Assembly (NCBI RefSeq): GCF_001713455.1
Contig: NZ_CP016463.1
Span: 496,001-560,000, forward strand
DNA from: Bosea sp. RAC05
GTDB lineage: Bacteria; Pseudomonadota; Alphaproteobacteria; Rhizobiales; Beijerinckiaceae
Reading direction: 5' to 3'
DNA: 64,000 nt
Position 1 is the stretch's first letter. Each line of letters begins with the position of its first letter. The notes below the pieces were generated by a model that searched no databases, was not told the DNA's origin, and saw nothing but the letters and a program-made list of their open reading frames with translations. This document shows, in pieces, positions 18,318-25,902 of the stretch. Position numbers and translations under genes: made by a program.

Positions 18318-18788
18318 TCAGTCCTTGATTATCCGGGATAAGCCTCTCTTCCGGGCCTCCACTCCAAGGCACGCAAGGCCCAGCCAGGATGGAGCAGAAC
18401 CGTCTGAAAACCAGTCGGCCACCCGCTGGCGGGGGTATCCGAGTTCCGCTGCAAACCTCGATATCGATGTGATTTCGAGACGTTTCATCCAGGATTCGAG
18501 CCAATTCCGGCTGGCAGGGGGAAGATCGACTCGCTCCCCCAGACCCGCGCCCCGCCAGGCCTCATAGCCGTCGACGCAAGCCAGAACGCGCGGTGGAATC
18601 GATCCTGAAGGTTTCCCCTTCCACGTTGTCAGCGTGGCGACGGAAAGATGGAGAGTGACAGCGATCAGCTCGGGCGAATCGAGTCCGACCTCGTCGCACC
18701 AGGCGAACAGTCGAGCTCGATTCCACCTCTCGGCGACAAGCCCTGCCACCTCACCAATCTCAGCTTCGGCCCTGCGGGTTGGAAACAT
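18318..18788 (-). CDS. Putative regulator with helix-turn-helix-like segments
   Basis: 156 residues from ATG 18788 (GTG 18791 also possible). Two segments look like helix-turn-helix: LDSPELIAVTLHLSVATLTTWK near residues 35-55 and ITSISRFAAELGYPRQRVADWF near residues 110-130. Trp-rich, no membrane segment. It reads in the same direction as, and directly upstream of, the pilL promoter, so it may control the pil operon through the inverted repeat there. No family name can be given. Confidence 0.7.
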   Translation of the reverse strand: MFPTRRAEAEIGEVAGLVAERWNRARLFAWCDEVGLDSPELIAVTLHLSVATLTTWKGKPSGSIPPRVLACVDGYEAWRGAGLGERVDLPPASRNWLESWMKRLEITSISRFAAELGYPRQRVADWFSDGSAPSWLGLACLGVEARKRGLSRIIKD

Positions 18789-18951
18789 CACCCGAACGCG
18801 CCTCGCGAACGACGACGACGGCGTTGGGTCGCTCGGGCACGTTGAGAGAACTCACGCGAATATCGATCGCGCGAGAGTAGCGACGCCACATCTCTGCGGA
18901 GTCGACGCCCTTCCACATGTCCGGGTCGCGATGGTTCAGGATAGGCTTCAT
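18760..18951 (-). CDS. Small hypothetical protein
   Basis: 63 residues, overlapping the start of the next minus-strand gene by about 29 bases. The composition (MKPILNHRDPDMWKGVDSAE, balanced charges, few Arg/Ala runs) looks coding rather than shadow, and the overlap suggests translational coupling. Ribosome-binding site is weak. Function unknown. Confidence 0.4.
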   Translation of the reverse strand: MKPILNHRDPDMWKGVDSAEMWRRYSRAIDIRVSSLNVPERPNAVVVVREARSGDVSNPQGRS

Positions 18952-19015
18952 GCCCGCTCGGAATCCTCTTCAACGAGGAACGATAAAGCGTGACGAAGAA
19001 AGCCAGAAGCACGCC

Positions 19016-19861
19016 TCAGCCGGCCATCTCGGGGGTCATCCGCGTACCGATCTGCGGTCGACCCCAAAGCTGGTCGTGGTAGTCGGCCATGAGCTGACGC
19101 CAGGCGGTTTTGGCCTTTTCGGCTTCGCGGCCATTCCCGTTCATGACGCTGCGCGTCGGGACTTTGAGCACGGTCCTGATGACGGCCGCGGCGAATGCCT
19201 CCGGCTTGTCGGCCATGTTGGCCAAAGCAGCGCGAACGGATTCATCGGGTACGAGCTCGGCGAGCGAATGGGCAAGGAACCGCTGGAAGCGCGGGTCGCG
19301 TCCAAGGATATTGGACTGCGCAACTTCGGTGAGCTGCGAGAAGGGCACCTTGCGGCGCAGGCTCGACGGCTTGATCAGGCTCTCGTCATGGCCGACCGCG
19401 ACAGCCTTGAAGACGAGGGGTTCTCCCGTGCGGGGGCCGATGGCCAGACCGAAGAAGGGATGACTGCCGGCCACTCCGTCTGGCCCATCGTCCAGCAACA
19501 GGCGCACCATCATGCCTGTACGATCGTTTTCGGACCATCGCATCGCCAGCGCCTCGCCACGATAGACGCTTTGACCGGACTCCGCGTCCTTGTGGGGCGG
19601 GAAGGTGACATCGATCAGGAACTTCTGTCCGTTCTCCTTGCCGGTCATGACCAGGCGAAACGGGTGAGCTCCGTCAGGCCCCGGGACCGCCAGGCACAGA
19701 TCGACGGTCATGCCGTGGCGTCCACCCTGCTTCCAGTCGAGCAGACGGCACGGTCCGGCATAGACCGGAGAGACATCGGGAACGTCGGGAAGGGGCAAGG
19801 ATCGAAGACCCAATTCGAGGAATCGATGAACAGAAAGGGAACTTCGTGCCGAAGGGCACAA
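19016..19861 (-). CDS. Hypothetical protein
   Basis: Up to 281 residues; the true start is uncertain because the first 25 codons (MCPSARSSLSVHRF...) look non-coding, and sequence resembling a folded domain begins near VYAGPCRLLDWKQGGRHG, so an alternative start further in is likely. The body contains a beta-rich half (FRLVMTGKENGQKFLIDVTF) and a helical half (FSQLTEVAQSNILGRDPRF, WRQLMADYHDQLWGRP). No signal, membrane segment or recognised motif. It lies next to the palindromic repeat cluster at 19.9-20.3 kb, transcribed away from it. Confidence 0.65.
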   Translation of the reverse strand: MCPSARSSLSVHRFLELGLRSLPLPDVPDVSPVYAGPCRLLDWKQGGRHGMTVDLCLAVPGPDGAHPFRLVMTGKENGQKFLIDVTFPPHKDAESGQSVYRGEALAMRWSENDRTGMMVRLLLDDGPDGVAGSHPFFGLAIGPRTGEPLVFKAVAVGHDESLIKPSSLRRKVPFSQLTEVAQSNILGRDPRFQRFLAHSLAELVPDESVRAALANMADKPEAFAAAVIRTVLKVPTRSVMNGNGREAEKAKTAWRQLMADYHDQLWGRPQIGTRMTPEMAG

Positions 19862-19921
19862 GGATCAAGTCACCACAGCAGAGTTCACGTGGATGACGGT
19901 GGTTTTGCCCAACCGGATTCT

Positions 19922-20283
19922 CATCGGACTAAATTCCCGATGAAGCCTGCAGACACAAGCCATGGAGACGCAGCGATGGACGACAGCCTGGATATGGTGG
20001 GACTCGCCATCGGGAATTTGGTCCGATGAGGCAAACCCCTGAATTGATTCAGCAGACTCAGGGTTGCTCGTCGCCGAAAGCAGCCGGACGGCGCCATCGG
20101 CAAGGTGTGAGACTCTTCATCGGGAATTTAGTCCGATGACCATGAGACGCCTGGGATTCATGGAGAGACATGGAGAAAAAGCCTCAAAATGGGCAGATAT
20201 CGCCGCGGGAACGCCTTCATCGGGGATGGAGTCCGATGCCATGGAATTGCAGGATTTTAGGGAGAGTGGAGCGGAGTCCGATG
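19922..20283. repeat. Cluster of 21-bp interrupted palindromes (iteron- or operator-like)
   Basis: Consensus CATCGGGAATTTAGTCCGATG, with outer arms CATCGG and CCGATG. Copies: 19922-19942 (reverse orientation), 20008-20028, 20118-20138, 20218-20238 (CATCGGGGATGGAGTCCGATG), and a half copy ending at 20283. Spacing is about 86, 110 and 100 bases, i.e. near ten helical turns or less. A fifth full copy stands at 23299-23319 within the Rep origin. A further palindrome CTGAATTGATTCAG is at 20039-20052. No gene occupies 19862-20417. Likely binding sites of a plasmid-encoded protein: replication, partition (centromere) or a regulator. Confidence 0.75.
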
Positions 20284-20342
20284 AAACAGCCGTCGCCGAA
20301 TTGCCCCGAGCAAACGGCCAGACGCGCTGCCCCTCATAGCAA

Positions 20343-20372
20343 GAAGCCCGCCTCTCTTCAGAGACGGGCTTC
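20343..20372 (-). terminator. Hairpin terminator downstream of the 20418-20891 gene
   Basis: GAAGCCCG and CGGGCTTC arms with inner CTCT/AGAG pairing, followed on the minus strand by TTCTT-type sequence only. A second short hairpin lies at 20377-20396. Reads as a factor-independent terminator for the minus-strand gene, with a weak T tract. Confidence 0.55.
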
Positions 20373-20417
20373 AGGGAAGGCCCAGGAAGGGCTTTTCGGT
20401 TGAAATGAGGATTGGTG

Positions 20418-20891
20418 TCAGGGCGTCGCGTTGAGGCCGTTCTCGGGCATCTGTAGGCCTGAGACGATGGCCATGAGGTCATTGACGAGGCCGGGTTCGG
20501 CGACCGCATCGAACCCATCTGCGATTTCATGGATCTTGGCCCAGCTCTCGGCCCAGCGCACGCTGATCGAATCCGTCGGGTCGATGCCCTGGCTCAAAAG
20601 CCACTGCTCCTCATTGTCGATGGGAAGGATGTCGCGCATGTCGGCCGCCAGGAATTCCAGAAATTCGGCGTCCGGCGGCGGCCGATCGCCATAGAGGCTC
20701 TCCTGGAAGGAGGCGGTGAAGGTGGCGACCGTTTGGCCGCGGCACAGCACTGTTGCCGTCCAGTGGATCATCGGCATGGGCGGCCGGGCCGCCATGATCG
20801 GGTTCGACGAAGCCCGGCTGATCTCCAGCGACAGACGGTTCTTGGCCATCAGCGCGATGATGGCTTCACGGACGTCGTTTTGTTCGGTCAT
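20418..20891 (-). CDS. Hypothetical protein
   Basis: 157 residues. N-terminal helix (EAIIALMAKNRLSLEISR), a beta segment (MIHWTATVLCRGQTVATFTASF) and acidic helices with LEFLAADMRDIL and VRWAESWAKIHEIADGFD. No signal or membrane part. Starts 31 bases after the end of the 20922-22112 gene, so it is probably the third gene of a rep operon. Function unknown; a copy-control or partition accessory is only a guess. Confidence 0.75.
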   Translation of the reverse strand: MTEQNDVREAIIALMAKNRLSLEISRASSNPIMAARPPMPMIHWTATVLCRGQTVATFTASFQESLYGDRPPPDAEFLEFLAADMRDILPIDNEEQWLLSQGIDPTDSISVRWAESWAKIHEIADGFDAVAEPGLVNDLMAIVSGLQMPENGLNATP

Positions 20892-20921
20892 AGGTCTCGA
20901 TCCACTTGTTCAGGCGCGATT

Positions 20922-22112
20922 TTACGGGCCCGTCACGAAAGTGGGAATCTTCCGAAATCCGTTGCGGACGAGGTGGAAGCCATAGTCGCACACCAGATCG
21001 CGAGGTGTGGCCCGCTGACGGCTGGCGATGGGCCTCAGCCAGCTGCCGAACACCGTGCGCACACCCGCCTGAAGCTGATGATACTGTTCGGGCAGCGTGC
21101 TGATGAACCCTTCCGGATTGGCCACCACCGTGAACAACGCAGCCTCTGCGACCATCGCGTCGACGGGCAATGATGCCTCGAGGATGCTGTCGGGCGGCGT
21201 GTGCCGGATGAAGTTGATGAAATCCCGGTAGGGCAGGCCAACGTCGAGATCCACGGTGATCTCGCCGGCAGCGAGCTTATCGAGAAACATCTCCTCGGCC
21301 AGCACCAGCCGATCGGAATCGTACTTCATCTCGATGGCCGACGAGATGACCCCGTTGATCCGCGACAGCGGCGAGCGCCGGCAGGCCATGACGGCACGCT
21401 GCGCAGCAAGACCGCGGCGCTCCAGGCTCTCCTTGTGCCTGACGGTCTCGGCCAGGTGGCTGAGCTGCGCCGGCGTCATGCTGCTGATCCGTTCTGCGAC
21501 CAGAGGCCGGTACGCGCGGATGAACAAGGGTTCGAATCCGGAACCGACATGAGGGTCAGATCGGATCTGGCTCGGTGTGAACTCGTGGGCGACAGCCATA
21601 GAGTAGCCCAGATCCTGAACCGCATTCATCCGCGCTTCCGCGAGGCGCAGGCACTCTCGCGACGGATCGCGAGCCGCAGACACCAGGAAGACGTTGGCCA
21701 TGAAGGCGACTCGGTCATCGCCCGAGAGCCTCATGCGATGACCCCACGCGATCTCCTGCGGCCAGACCACATTGACGACCAGGTTGACCGTCTCGACGCC
21801 CCAGAGGCGCTTGATCTTGTTGTAGGTCCGATAGGAAACGCGGAAAGGCTCCAGCAGACGGTCGGCGAGCCAGTCGAGATAATGCGCGGCGGGATCCAGA
21901 CCGGCCTTGGTGCGGATATCCTTGTCGCACAACGCGTCGTTGAACCATTCGAGATAGAGGTCCGCCTCGCTCATGCCGGCGATGCCCGTCTCTGCCACCA
22001 TGGCAACCGCACGCTTGCGCGTCTGATCCGTCAGCGCCAGGCGCTGCTGCTGGTCGAGAAGGAAGTTCGAAAGGAAATCCGGGACGGATGATTGGGGGAT
22101 CGCAGACATCAT
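20922..22112 (-). CDS. Hypothetical protein coupled to the replication initiator
   Basis: 396 residues from the ATG at 22112, which overlaps the rep stop as TGATG; this shows translational coupling to rep. Almost entirely helical by eye, with MSEADLYLEWFNDALCDK, YLDWLADRLLEPFRVSYRTYNKIKRLW-like segments and many Arg. No Walker motif, so not a ParA; no clear HTH. The tight coupling suggests a function in replication, copy control or partition. I do not recognise the family. Confidence 0.8.
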   Translation of the reverse strand: MMSAIPQSSVPDFLSNFLLDQQQRLALTDQTRKRAVAMVAETGIAGMSEADLYLEWFNDALCDKDIRTKAGLDPAAHYLDWLADRLLEPFRVSYRTYNKIKRLWGVETVNLVVNVVWPQEIAWGHRMRLSGDDRVAFMANVFLVSAARDPSRECLRLAEARMNAVQDLGYSMAVAHEFTPSQIRSDPHVGSGFEPLFIRAYRPLVAERISSMTPAQLSHLAETVRHKESLERRGLAAQRAVMACRRSPLSRINGVISSAIEMKYDSDRLVLAEEMFLDKLAAGEITVDLDVGLPYRDFINFIRHTPPDSILEASLPVDAMVAEAALFTVVANPEGFISTLPEQYHQLQAGVRTVFGSWLRPIASRQRATPRDLVCDYGFHLVRNGFRKIPTFVTGP

Positions 22113-23197
22113 CAATCCTGGGGCACGAACGAAACGAACAGCGCGTCGATATCCACGCCCTTGAAGCGCTCATCATTGCGCTTCTTCACCCTCATGGTGA
22201 GCCAGGAGAGGAAAAGCTCATCGGGATTGACGGTGAAATGCCGGCCCGAGGGGAACTCCCTCAGCCACTCGGAAAACTCATCCTCGGCATTGCCGTCTTC
22301 GCCGACGATGCGACGAGCCTCCGCCATCGTGTCGGACCGGAGAACAGGCGGTTGGGACATGTCGGCGTCACTGGCGCCGGAGAACATGTCGATGGTCTCG
22401 GCATCGCGAGGACCCCTGCGACGGACATCTTTCGGCGCAGTCGCGAAATTCGCGGCATCGCTGAGGGATCTCGCGTTCTTCGGCTCAGCGATGAACTTGA
22501 TGCCGACAACCTTGCCGCCACGACCGCCCTTGACGTATTCGACGGCGATATTGAACTCGGCGCACTCGTTGATCTCCTTGACGGCCGGGTTGATCACCCG
22601 GTCCTTCACCCGATCGAAGCGCCCGTCATAGCCATCGCTGAGCTCCAGGAAGTCGTGGAATTCCTCGACGGTGAAGGACTTCACCTGGGAGAATCGTCCA
22701 AAAACCATCTTCATCAGCTCATAGAGCTTCAGCGAGTGGAGCGACTTGAACTTGACCGCCGTCACCCACGACAGCAGCGAGTACACCTTCGGGTTGGAAA
22801 TGTACTCCAGCAGCAGCGGATCGAAGGCGTAATCGAGGTAGCCATTCTGCATCGAGCACATATCGAACGAGAGATGGTGGCATCGCAGGGTGTGCTTGGC
22901 CCCCGTTTCCTCGTCCTTGTAGTCGACGGCGATGTTCTGACGCCAAAGCCGTTCGAGAGACTCCTTCAGCCGCTCGGTGCTTCCTTCGCTGCCGATGCCG
23001 ACGAGCTGGCGCAGCTCGTCCATGCTGATTTTATGGACCGCCTGCGTTTTGAGGTTCCGGTATGCATGCCACAGGAGCAGATTGAAGATCTTGCGATCGA
23101 GCAGGGTGAACTCCTCCCCCTCGGTACGCGCCATGACGACCTGTTCGGCCTTCTTGAACTCCTTCGGAAGGTGCATTCGAGCGGTCTCGGCCTTCAT
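22112..23197 (-). CDS. rep: Plasmid replication initiator, Rep_3 (RepB/RepE-like) family
   Basis: 361 residues. Binds origin iterons and opens the plasmid origin. Two winged-helix domains are visible: WH1 with LLDRKIFNLLLWHAYRNL and ISMDELRQLVGIGSEG (residues 30-75), and WH2 with LYELMKMVFGR, SFTVEEFHDFLEL and RFDRVKDRVINPAVKEINE (about 165-225), the classic Rep_3 signature, ending in FNIAVEYVKGGRGGKVVGI. A C-terminal tail of about 110 residues is extra (includes FSEWLREFPSGRHF). The gene faces away from the iteron region at 23.2-23.7 kb and leads an operon with the two downstream unknown genes. One iteron half lies between the start codon and the rest of the origin, suggesting autoregulation. 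Confidence 0.9.
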   Translation of the reverse strand: MKAETARMHLPKEFKKAEQVVMARTEGEEFTLLDRKIFNLLLWHAYRNLKTQAVHKISMDELRQLVGIGSEGSTERLKESLERLWRQNIAVDYKDEETGAKHTLRCHHLSFDMCSMQNGYLDYAFDPLLLEYISNPKVYSLLSWVTAVKFKSLHSLKLYELMKMVFGRFSQVKSFTVEEFHDFLELSDGYDGRFDRVKDRVINPAVKEINECAEFNIAVEYVKGGRGGKVVGIKFIAEPKNARSLSDAANFATAPKDVRRRGPRDAETIDMFSGASDADMSQPPVLRSDTMAEARRIVGEDGNAEDEFSEWLREFPSGRHFTVNPDELFLSWLTMRVKKRNDERFKGVDIDALFVSFVPQD

Positions 23198-23690
23198 TCC
23201 TTAACTCCCAACAGGAATACCCATTAGTTCCAACATAAGTCACAACATGCATGTGTCAATTTCGTTGTGACTATCCGGGTCGGATGTTGGGGATAAGCCA
23301 TCGGGAATTGAGTCCGATGGCCCATGAATCTCCATGAGCGACGATGGTGAAGTTAGGCGCGGGAAGGATCGCGCCAGCCGGTCGGTTGTTGTGACTTTCC
23401 CGGTCCGTTGTTGTGACTTTCCGAAAATCCGATCGAAATTTGACCGCATTCTCAATGGGATAGCGAAACGACTCGAAAGCTGAATCTATAAGAAGAAGGG
23501 GACTCAGGATTCCGAGCTGAAGGAATCGAGACTGCAATCCTTGGAGTCAGGATGGAGGGCATCGGAATCGGACAAACGAGCCGACTCGAAAGGCCTGTCG
23601 AAGGCCTGGATTTTCGAGGCAGAAGACCCTGCTGGAAGAGGGTGGATTCGGGCCCGCGAACACCACTTCCTCGATAGTCACAACAAAAAA
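23198..23690. other. Probable plasmid origin (oriV) with GTTGTGAC iterons
   Basis: No gene. Repeats of GTTGTGACTWTCC: 23264-23276, 23388-23400, 23410-23422 (plus orientation), and 23673-23684 (reverse, GATAGTCACAAC); an additional AGTCACAAC at 23238-23246 sits next to the rep start. Copies at 23388 and 23410 are 22 bases apart, i.e. two helical turns, typical of iterons. One copy of the separate 21-bp palindrome CATCGGGAATTGAGTCCGATG is at 23299-23319. The stretch 23423-23510 is clearly more AT-rich than its surroundings and may be the melting region. Position beside a Rep_3 gene supports oriV. Confidence 0.75.
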
Positions 23691-23713
23691 AAAGAAGGGG
23701 CCGACCCGACCCC
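23685..23713 (-). terminator. Factor-independent terminator of the nuclease gene
   Basis: On the minus strand a G4...C4 hairpin (23713-23697) is followed by TTCTTTTTTTTT (23696-23685). It lies 54 bases after the stop of the SNase-like gene and shields the origin from readthrough. Confidence 0.75.
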
Positions 23714-23766
23714 TCCAACTTCATGCCCGATCCTGACCCGATCAGAAGCTCATAGCCTTGACCGGC

Positions 23767-24594
23767 TCACTTCCCCGCCCGGGCTTCCCACGGCGATTTG
23801 AACTTCCCGGCCCAGACGCCCCTTTGCGCAGACCGAGCCGAAGCTTCCTCCGCGAGATAGACAGGCGCCACGGTCCTGGGAACCACCGCCAGGCCCTCCA
23901 GCACGAGCTGGCGGCCGAGATCCGTCTGACCGACCCGACAGGTCGCGGCAGTGCCGCCCTGAGCCGCTCCGACGCCACTGCAGGTCACCGGGTGGGTGGA
24001 CACCAGGTTGATCAGCCGATCGCGGGACCGGTCACCGCAATTCCAGCCAAACCCTTTCAGGTCGGAACAGACTTGCCCCAGCTCAGGAGCGTCGGCGCCA
24101 TTCAGGACAAGAACCTCCCCCGCGACGATCAGCGTGTTCCCATCGATCACCTTCGCGGGACCCGCGAATCGTCGACCACGCGGCTCGCGCCGCTCCGACT
24201 GGGCCGGAGCAGTCGGGACGATCGTCGGACCAGTCGCACGAGAGGTGTTGGAGGAATCGGTCCGGGCGCGACCCTGCGTCATCAGATCATCGGCAGGAAT
24301 CGATCGAGCTTGACCGGGAAGAACCACGTTGGGAGCGACCGTCCCTTGCTGCGTTTGGCCAAAGCCGGGCTGGACCTGGCCATAGTAGCCCGTCTGACCC
24401 GCGGTCGCCGGGATCTGCCCCTGCTGGAAATAGCCCAGCGGCACGCCGTAGGACTGGGGCTGGGGGCTGTAGAGGGTGGTTCCGCCGAAGCGCTGTGTCT
24501 GGCTCGGCACATAGATGGTCGTCTGAGCCAGCGCGGGAGCGGCTGTCAGGAAGAGCGCCGAGACGAGGAATGATGTTCGAAGGGATGAGTTCAT
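23767..24594 (-). CDS. Secreted staphylococcal-nuclease-like (thermonuclease family) protein
   Basis: 275 residues from ATG 24594 (GGAG six bases upstream; frame open to 24606). Signal peptide cleaved after PALAQ, then about 120 residues of Gln/Gly/Pro/Tyr-rich linker, then an SNase-like OB fold: AKVIDGNTLIVAGEVLVLNG, DAPE, a Cys-rich insert (VCSDLKGFGWNCGDRSRD), TDLGRQLVLEGLAVV and EEASARSAQRGVWAGKF. The usual catalytic Arg between DAPE and the Glu is not evident and there are four Cys, so catalysis is uncertain. Acts in the periplasm or outside. Plasmids with conjugation genes often carry such proteins (ParB of RP4 type), so a role in transfer or entry is possible. Confidence 0.8.
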   Translation of the reverse strand: MNSSLRTSFLVSALFLTAAPALAQTTIYVPSQTQRFGGTTLYSPQPQSYGVPLGYFQQGQIPATAGQTGYYGQVQPGFGQTQQGTVAPNVVLPGQARSIPADDLMTQGRARTDSSNTSRATGPTIVPTAPAQSERREPRGRRFAGPAKVIDGNTLIVAGEVLVLNGADAPELGQVCSDLKGFGWNCGDRSRDRLINLVSTHPVTCSGVGAAQGGTAATCRVGQTDLGRQLVLEGLAVVPRTVAPVYLAEEASARSAQRGVWAGKFKSPWEARAGK

Positions 24595-24658
24595 TTCGGA
24601 CTCCATGGATGAACCATGATCGACCGAGACGATTCGTTTGGCAAACGCGAAGCAATCC

Positions 24659-25069
24659 TTACGCCGCGCGGTTCTTTCCTTCTTCGACCAGGCCGGCGTC
24701 TTTCGCCATCCCGGTGATGAGCCCGACCGAGATCTCGACGCTGTCGCGACCGTCGGTGGTCACGTCGAACAGTCGCCGGCGACGGCCGCCGCGGCGCGAT
24801 GAGGAGGCACATTCCATGGTGGAGTGGATCAGCCCCTTTTTGGAGAGCCGATCGAGGGTTGTGTGCATCGTCGTCTGGGTTCGCTGGATCCCGGTCCTCT
24901 GTTCGAGGCGCTCCAGGATCGCATTGCAGGTCGCCTTCGGGCCGCAGGCAATTGCGGCAAGAAGCACGACCTCTTCGAAACGACCCAGCATCGAGAGCTT
25001 GTCTTCGAAGCTCGACGAATCGACCCCGGCTGAAGAGCGAGTGCGGCTATCCAAAGCTGTCTGATCCAT
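24659..25069 (-). CDS. PadR-like winged-helix transcriptional regulator
   Basis: 136 residues. LGRFEEVVLLAAIACGPKAT, QTTMHTTLDRLSKKGLI and RRRRLFDVTTDGRDSV follow the PadR winged-helix layout (helix 1, recognition helix, wing). No ligand domain beyond the short C-terminal helix. Divergent from the HU gene and upstream of the nuclease gene, either of which it could control. The Arg/Gly run SSRRGGRRRR in the wing is unusual. Confidence 0.82.
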   Translation of the reverse strand: MDQTALDSRTRSSAGVDSSSFEDKLSMLGRFEEVVLLAAIACGPKATCNAILERLEQRTGIQRTQTTMHTTLDRLSKKGLIHSTMECASSSRRGGRRRRLFDVTTDGRDSVEISVGLITGMAKDAGLVEEGKNRAA

Positions 25070-25257
25070 GCCCGGAACCGAGGCGGTGCACAGGCATCAC
25101 CTGACGGTTCATGTCGGGCGGAATCATGCCAGCGGCTTTGGCGAGTTGCAACAGTTCCTTCAAGGATCGCAAACATTTTGAATGAATGGCGGAACGGTCC
25201 CGATGGATTGAATCGGGGGCGAACCTTTCGAAAATCGAAGGAAACAATCTGGCGTCC

Positions 25258-25286
25258 TTGACTCTATCAGTGATCGACTGTCGATT
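25258..25286 (+). promoter_or_regulatory. Probable promoter of the HU gene with a palindromic operator
   Basis: TTGACT at 25258-25263, 17 bases, then TCGATT at 25281-25286 (weak -10). The perfect palindrome ATCGAC-T-GTCGAT occupies 25273-25285 and covers the -10 element. The same half sites occur at 44913-44925. The remaining 25070-25257 holds no gene; a TCCTTCAAGGA palindrome lies near 25153-25163. Confidence 0.45.
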
Positions 25287-25328
25287 CGTATCCGTCGCGA
25301 ACACGCGATTCTGCACACAGGGATACAC

Positions 25329-25592
25329 ATGAACCGTACCGAACTGGTGGCCTCCGTGGCCGACAAGACCGGCCTGACCAAGGTCAAGGCCGGTGAGACG
25401 CTCGACGCCGTGCTCGCCACCCTCGCCGAAGCGGCGAAGGCGCGCACCAAGGTCGTCCTGCCGGGCTGGCTGACGCTCTCGGTCGCCGACCGCCCCGAGC
25501 GCGAAGCGCGCAATCCCGCCAACGGCGCGACCATCAAGGTGCCGGCCAAGACCGTCGTGAAGCTGAAGGCTGGCAGCAAGTTCCTCGGCTGA
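25329..25592 (+). CDS. HU-family histone-like DNA-binding protein
   Basis: 87 residues, usual family length. MNRTELVASVADKTGLTKVKAGETLDAV is the dimerising helical part; the beta arm is shortened and altered (EAREARNPANGATIKVPAKT) but keeps the RNPxNG type turn with the Pro that intercalates; ends VKLKAGSKFLG. The last helix differs from standard HU. Binds and bends DNA without strong sequence preference; plasmid copies may compact the replicon or help Rep or partition proteins at the origin 1.5 kb away. AGGGA upstream of the start. Confidence 0.92.
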   Translation: MNRTELVASVADKTGLTKVKAGETLDAVLATLAEAAKARTKVVLPGWLTLSVADRPEREARNPANGATIKVPAKTVVKLKAGSKFLG

Positions 25593-25666
25593 GGACGTTG
25601 CGGCGCCTTTCGGGGACCGGCTGTCGCGATTGGCGGCAGTTGGTCCCCGAGCGTTGAGGAGCGGGC

Positions 25667-25900
25667 ATGTCCACGCATTCGACCGATGGCCGAGAGTGGG
25701 CCAGGATCGACCAGACGGTTAAGGGCTCGCAGCTGTCGGCTGACGGTGATTTCAGCTGCATCCGCGATGGTGCAACCTTGGTCGTCGACGAGGATGAAGA
25801 TGGCCTGTTTGTGCTGTGTCGGCACGGCCGGCATCATCTGCATGGCCAGGCCAACGACGACGAAACGCATTTTCTCGGCTTTTGGCCGAAGGCTGGGTGA
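25667..25900 (+). CDS. Small hypothetical protein
   Basis: 77 residues ending two bases before tmk, so cotranscribed with it. Acidic centre (VVDEDEDGLFVLC), a His-rich stretch (RHGRHHLHGQANDD) and a C-terminal Phe/Trp. GAGGAG precedes the start. Metal binding by the His cluster is possible; no family recognised. Confidence 0.65.
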   Translation: MSTHSTDGREWARIDQTVKGSQLSADGDFSCIRDGATLVVDEDEDGLFVLCRHGRHHLHGQANDDETHFLGFWPKAG

Positions 25901-25902
25901 TC

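Noticed and set aside
19922..20283. Possible CRISPR array
   Set aside because: Repeats are palindromic, vary in orientation, and the gaps (65-90 bases) are unequal; no cas genes.
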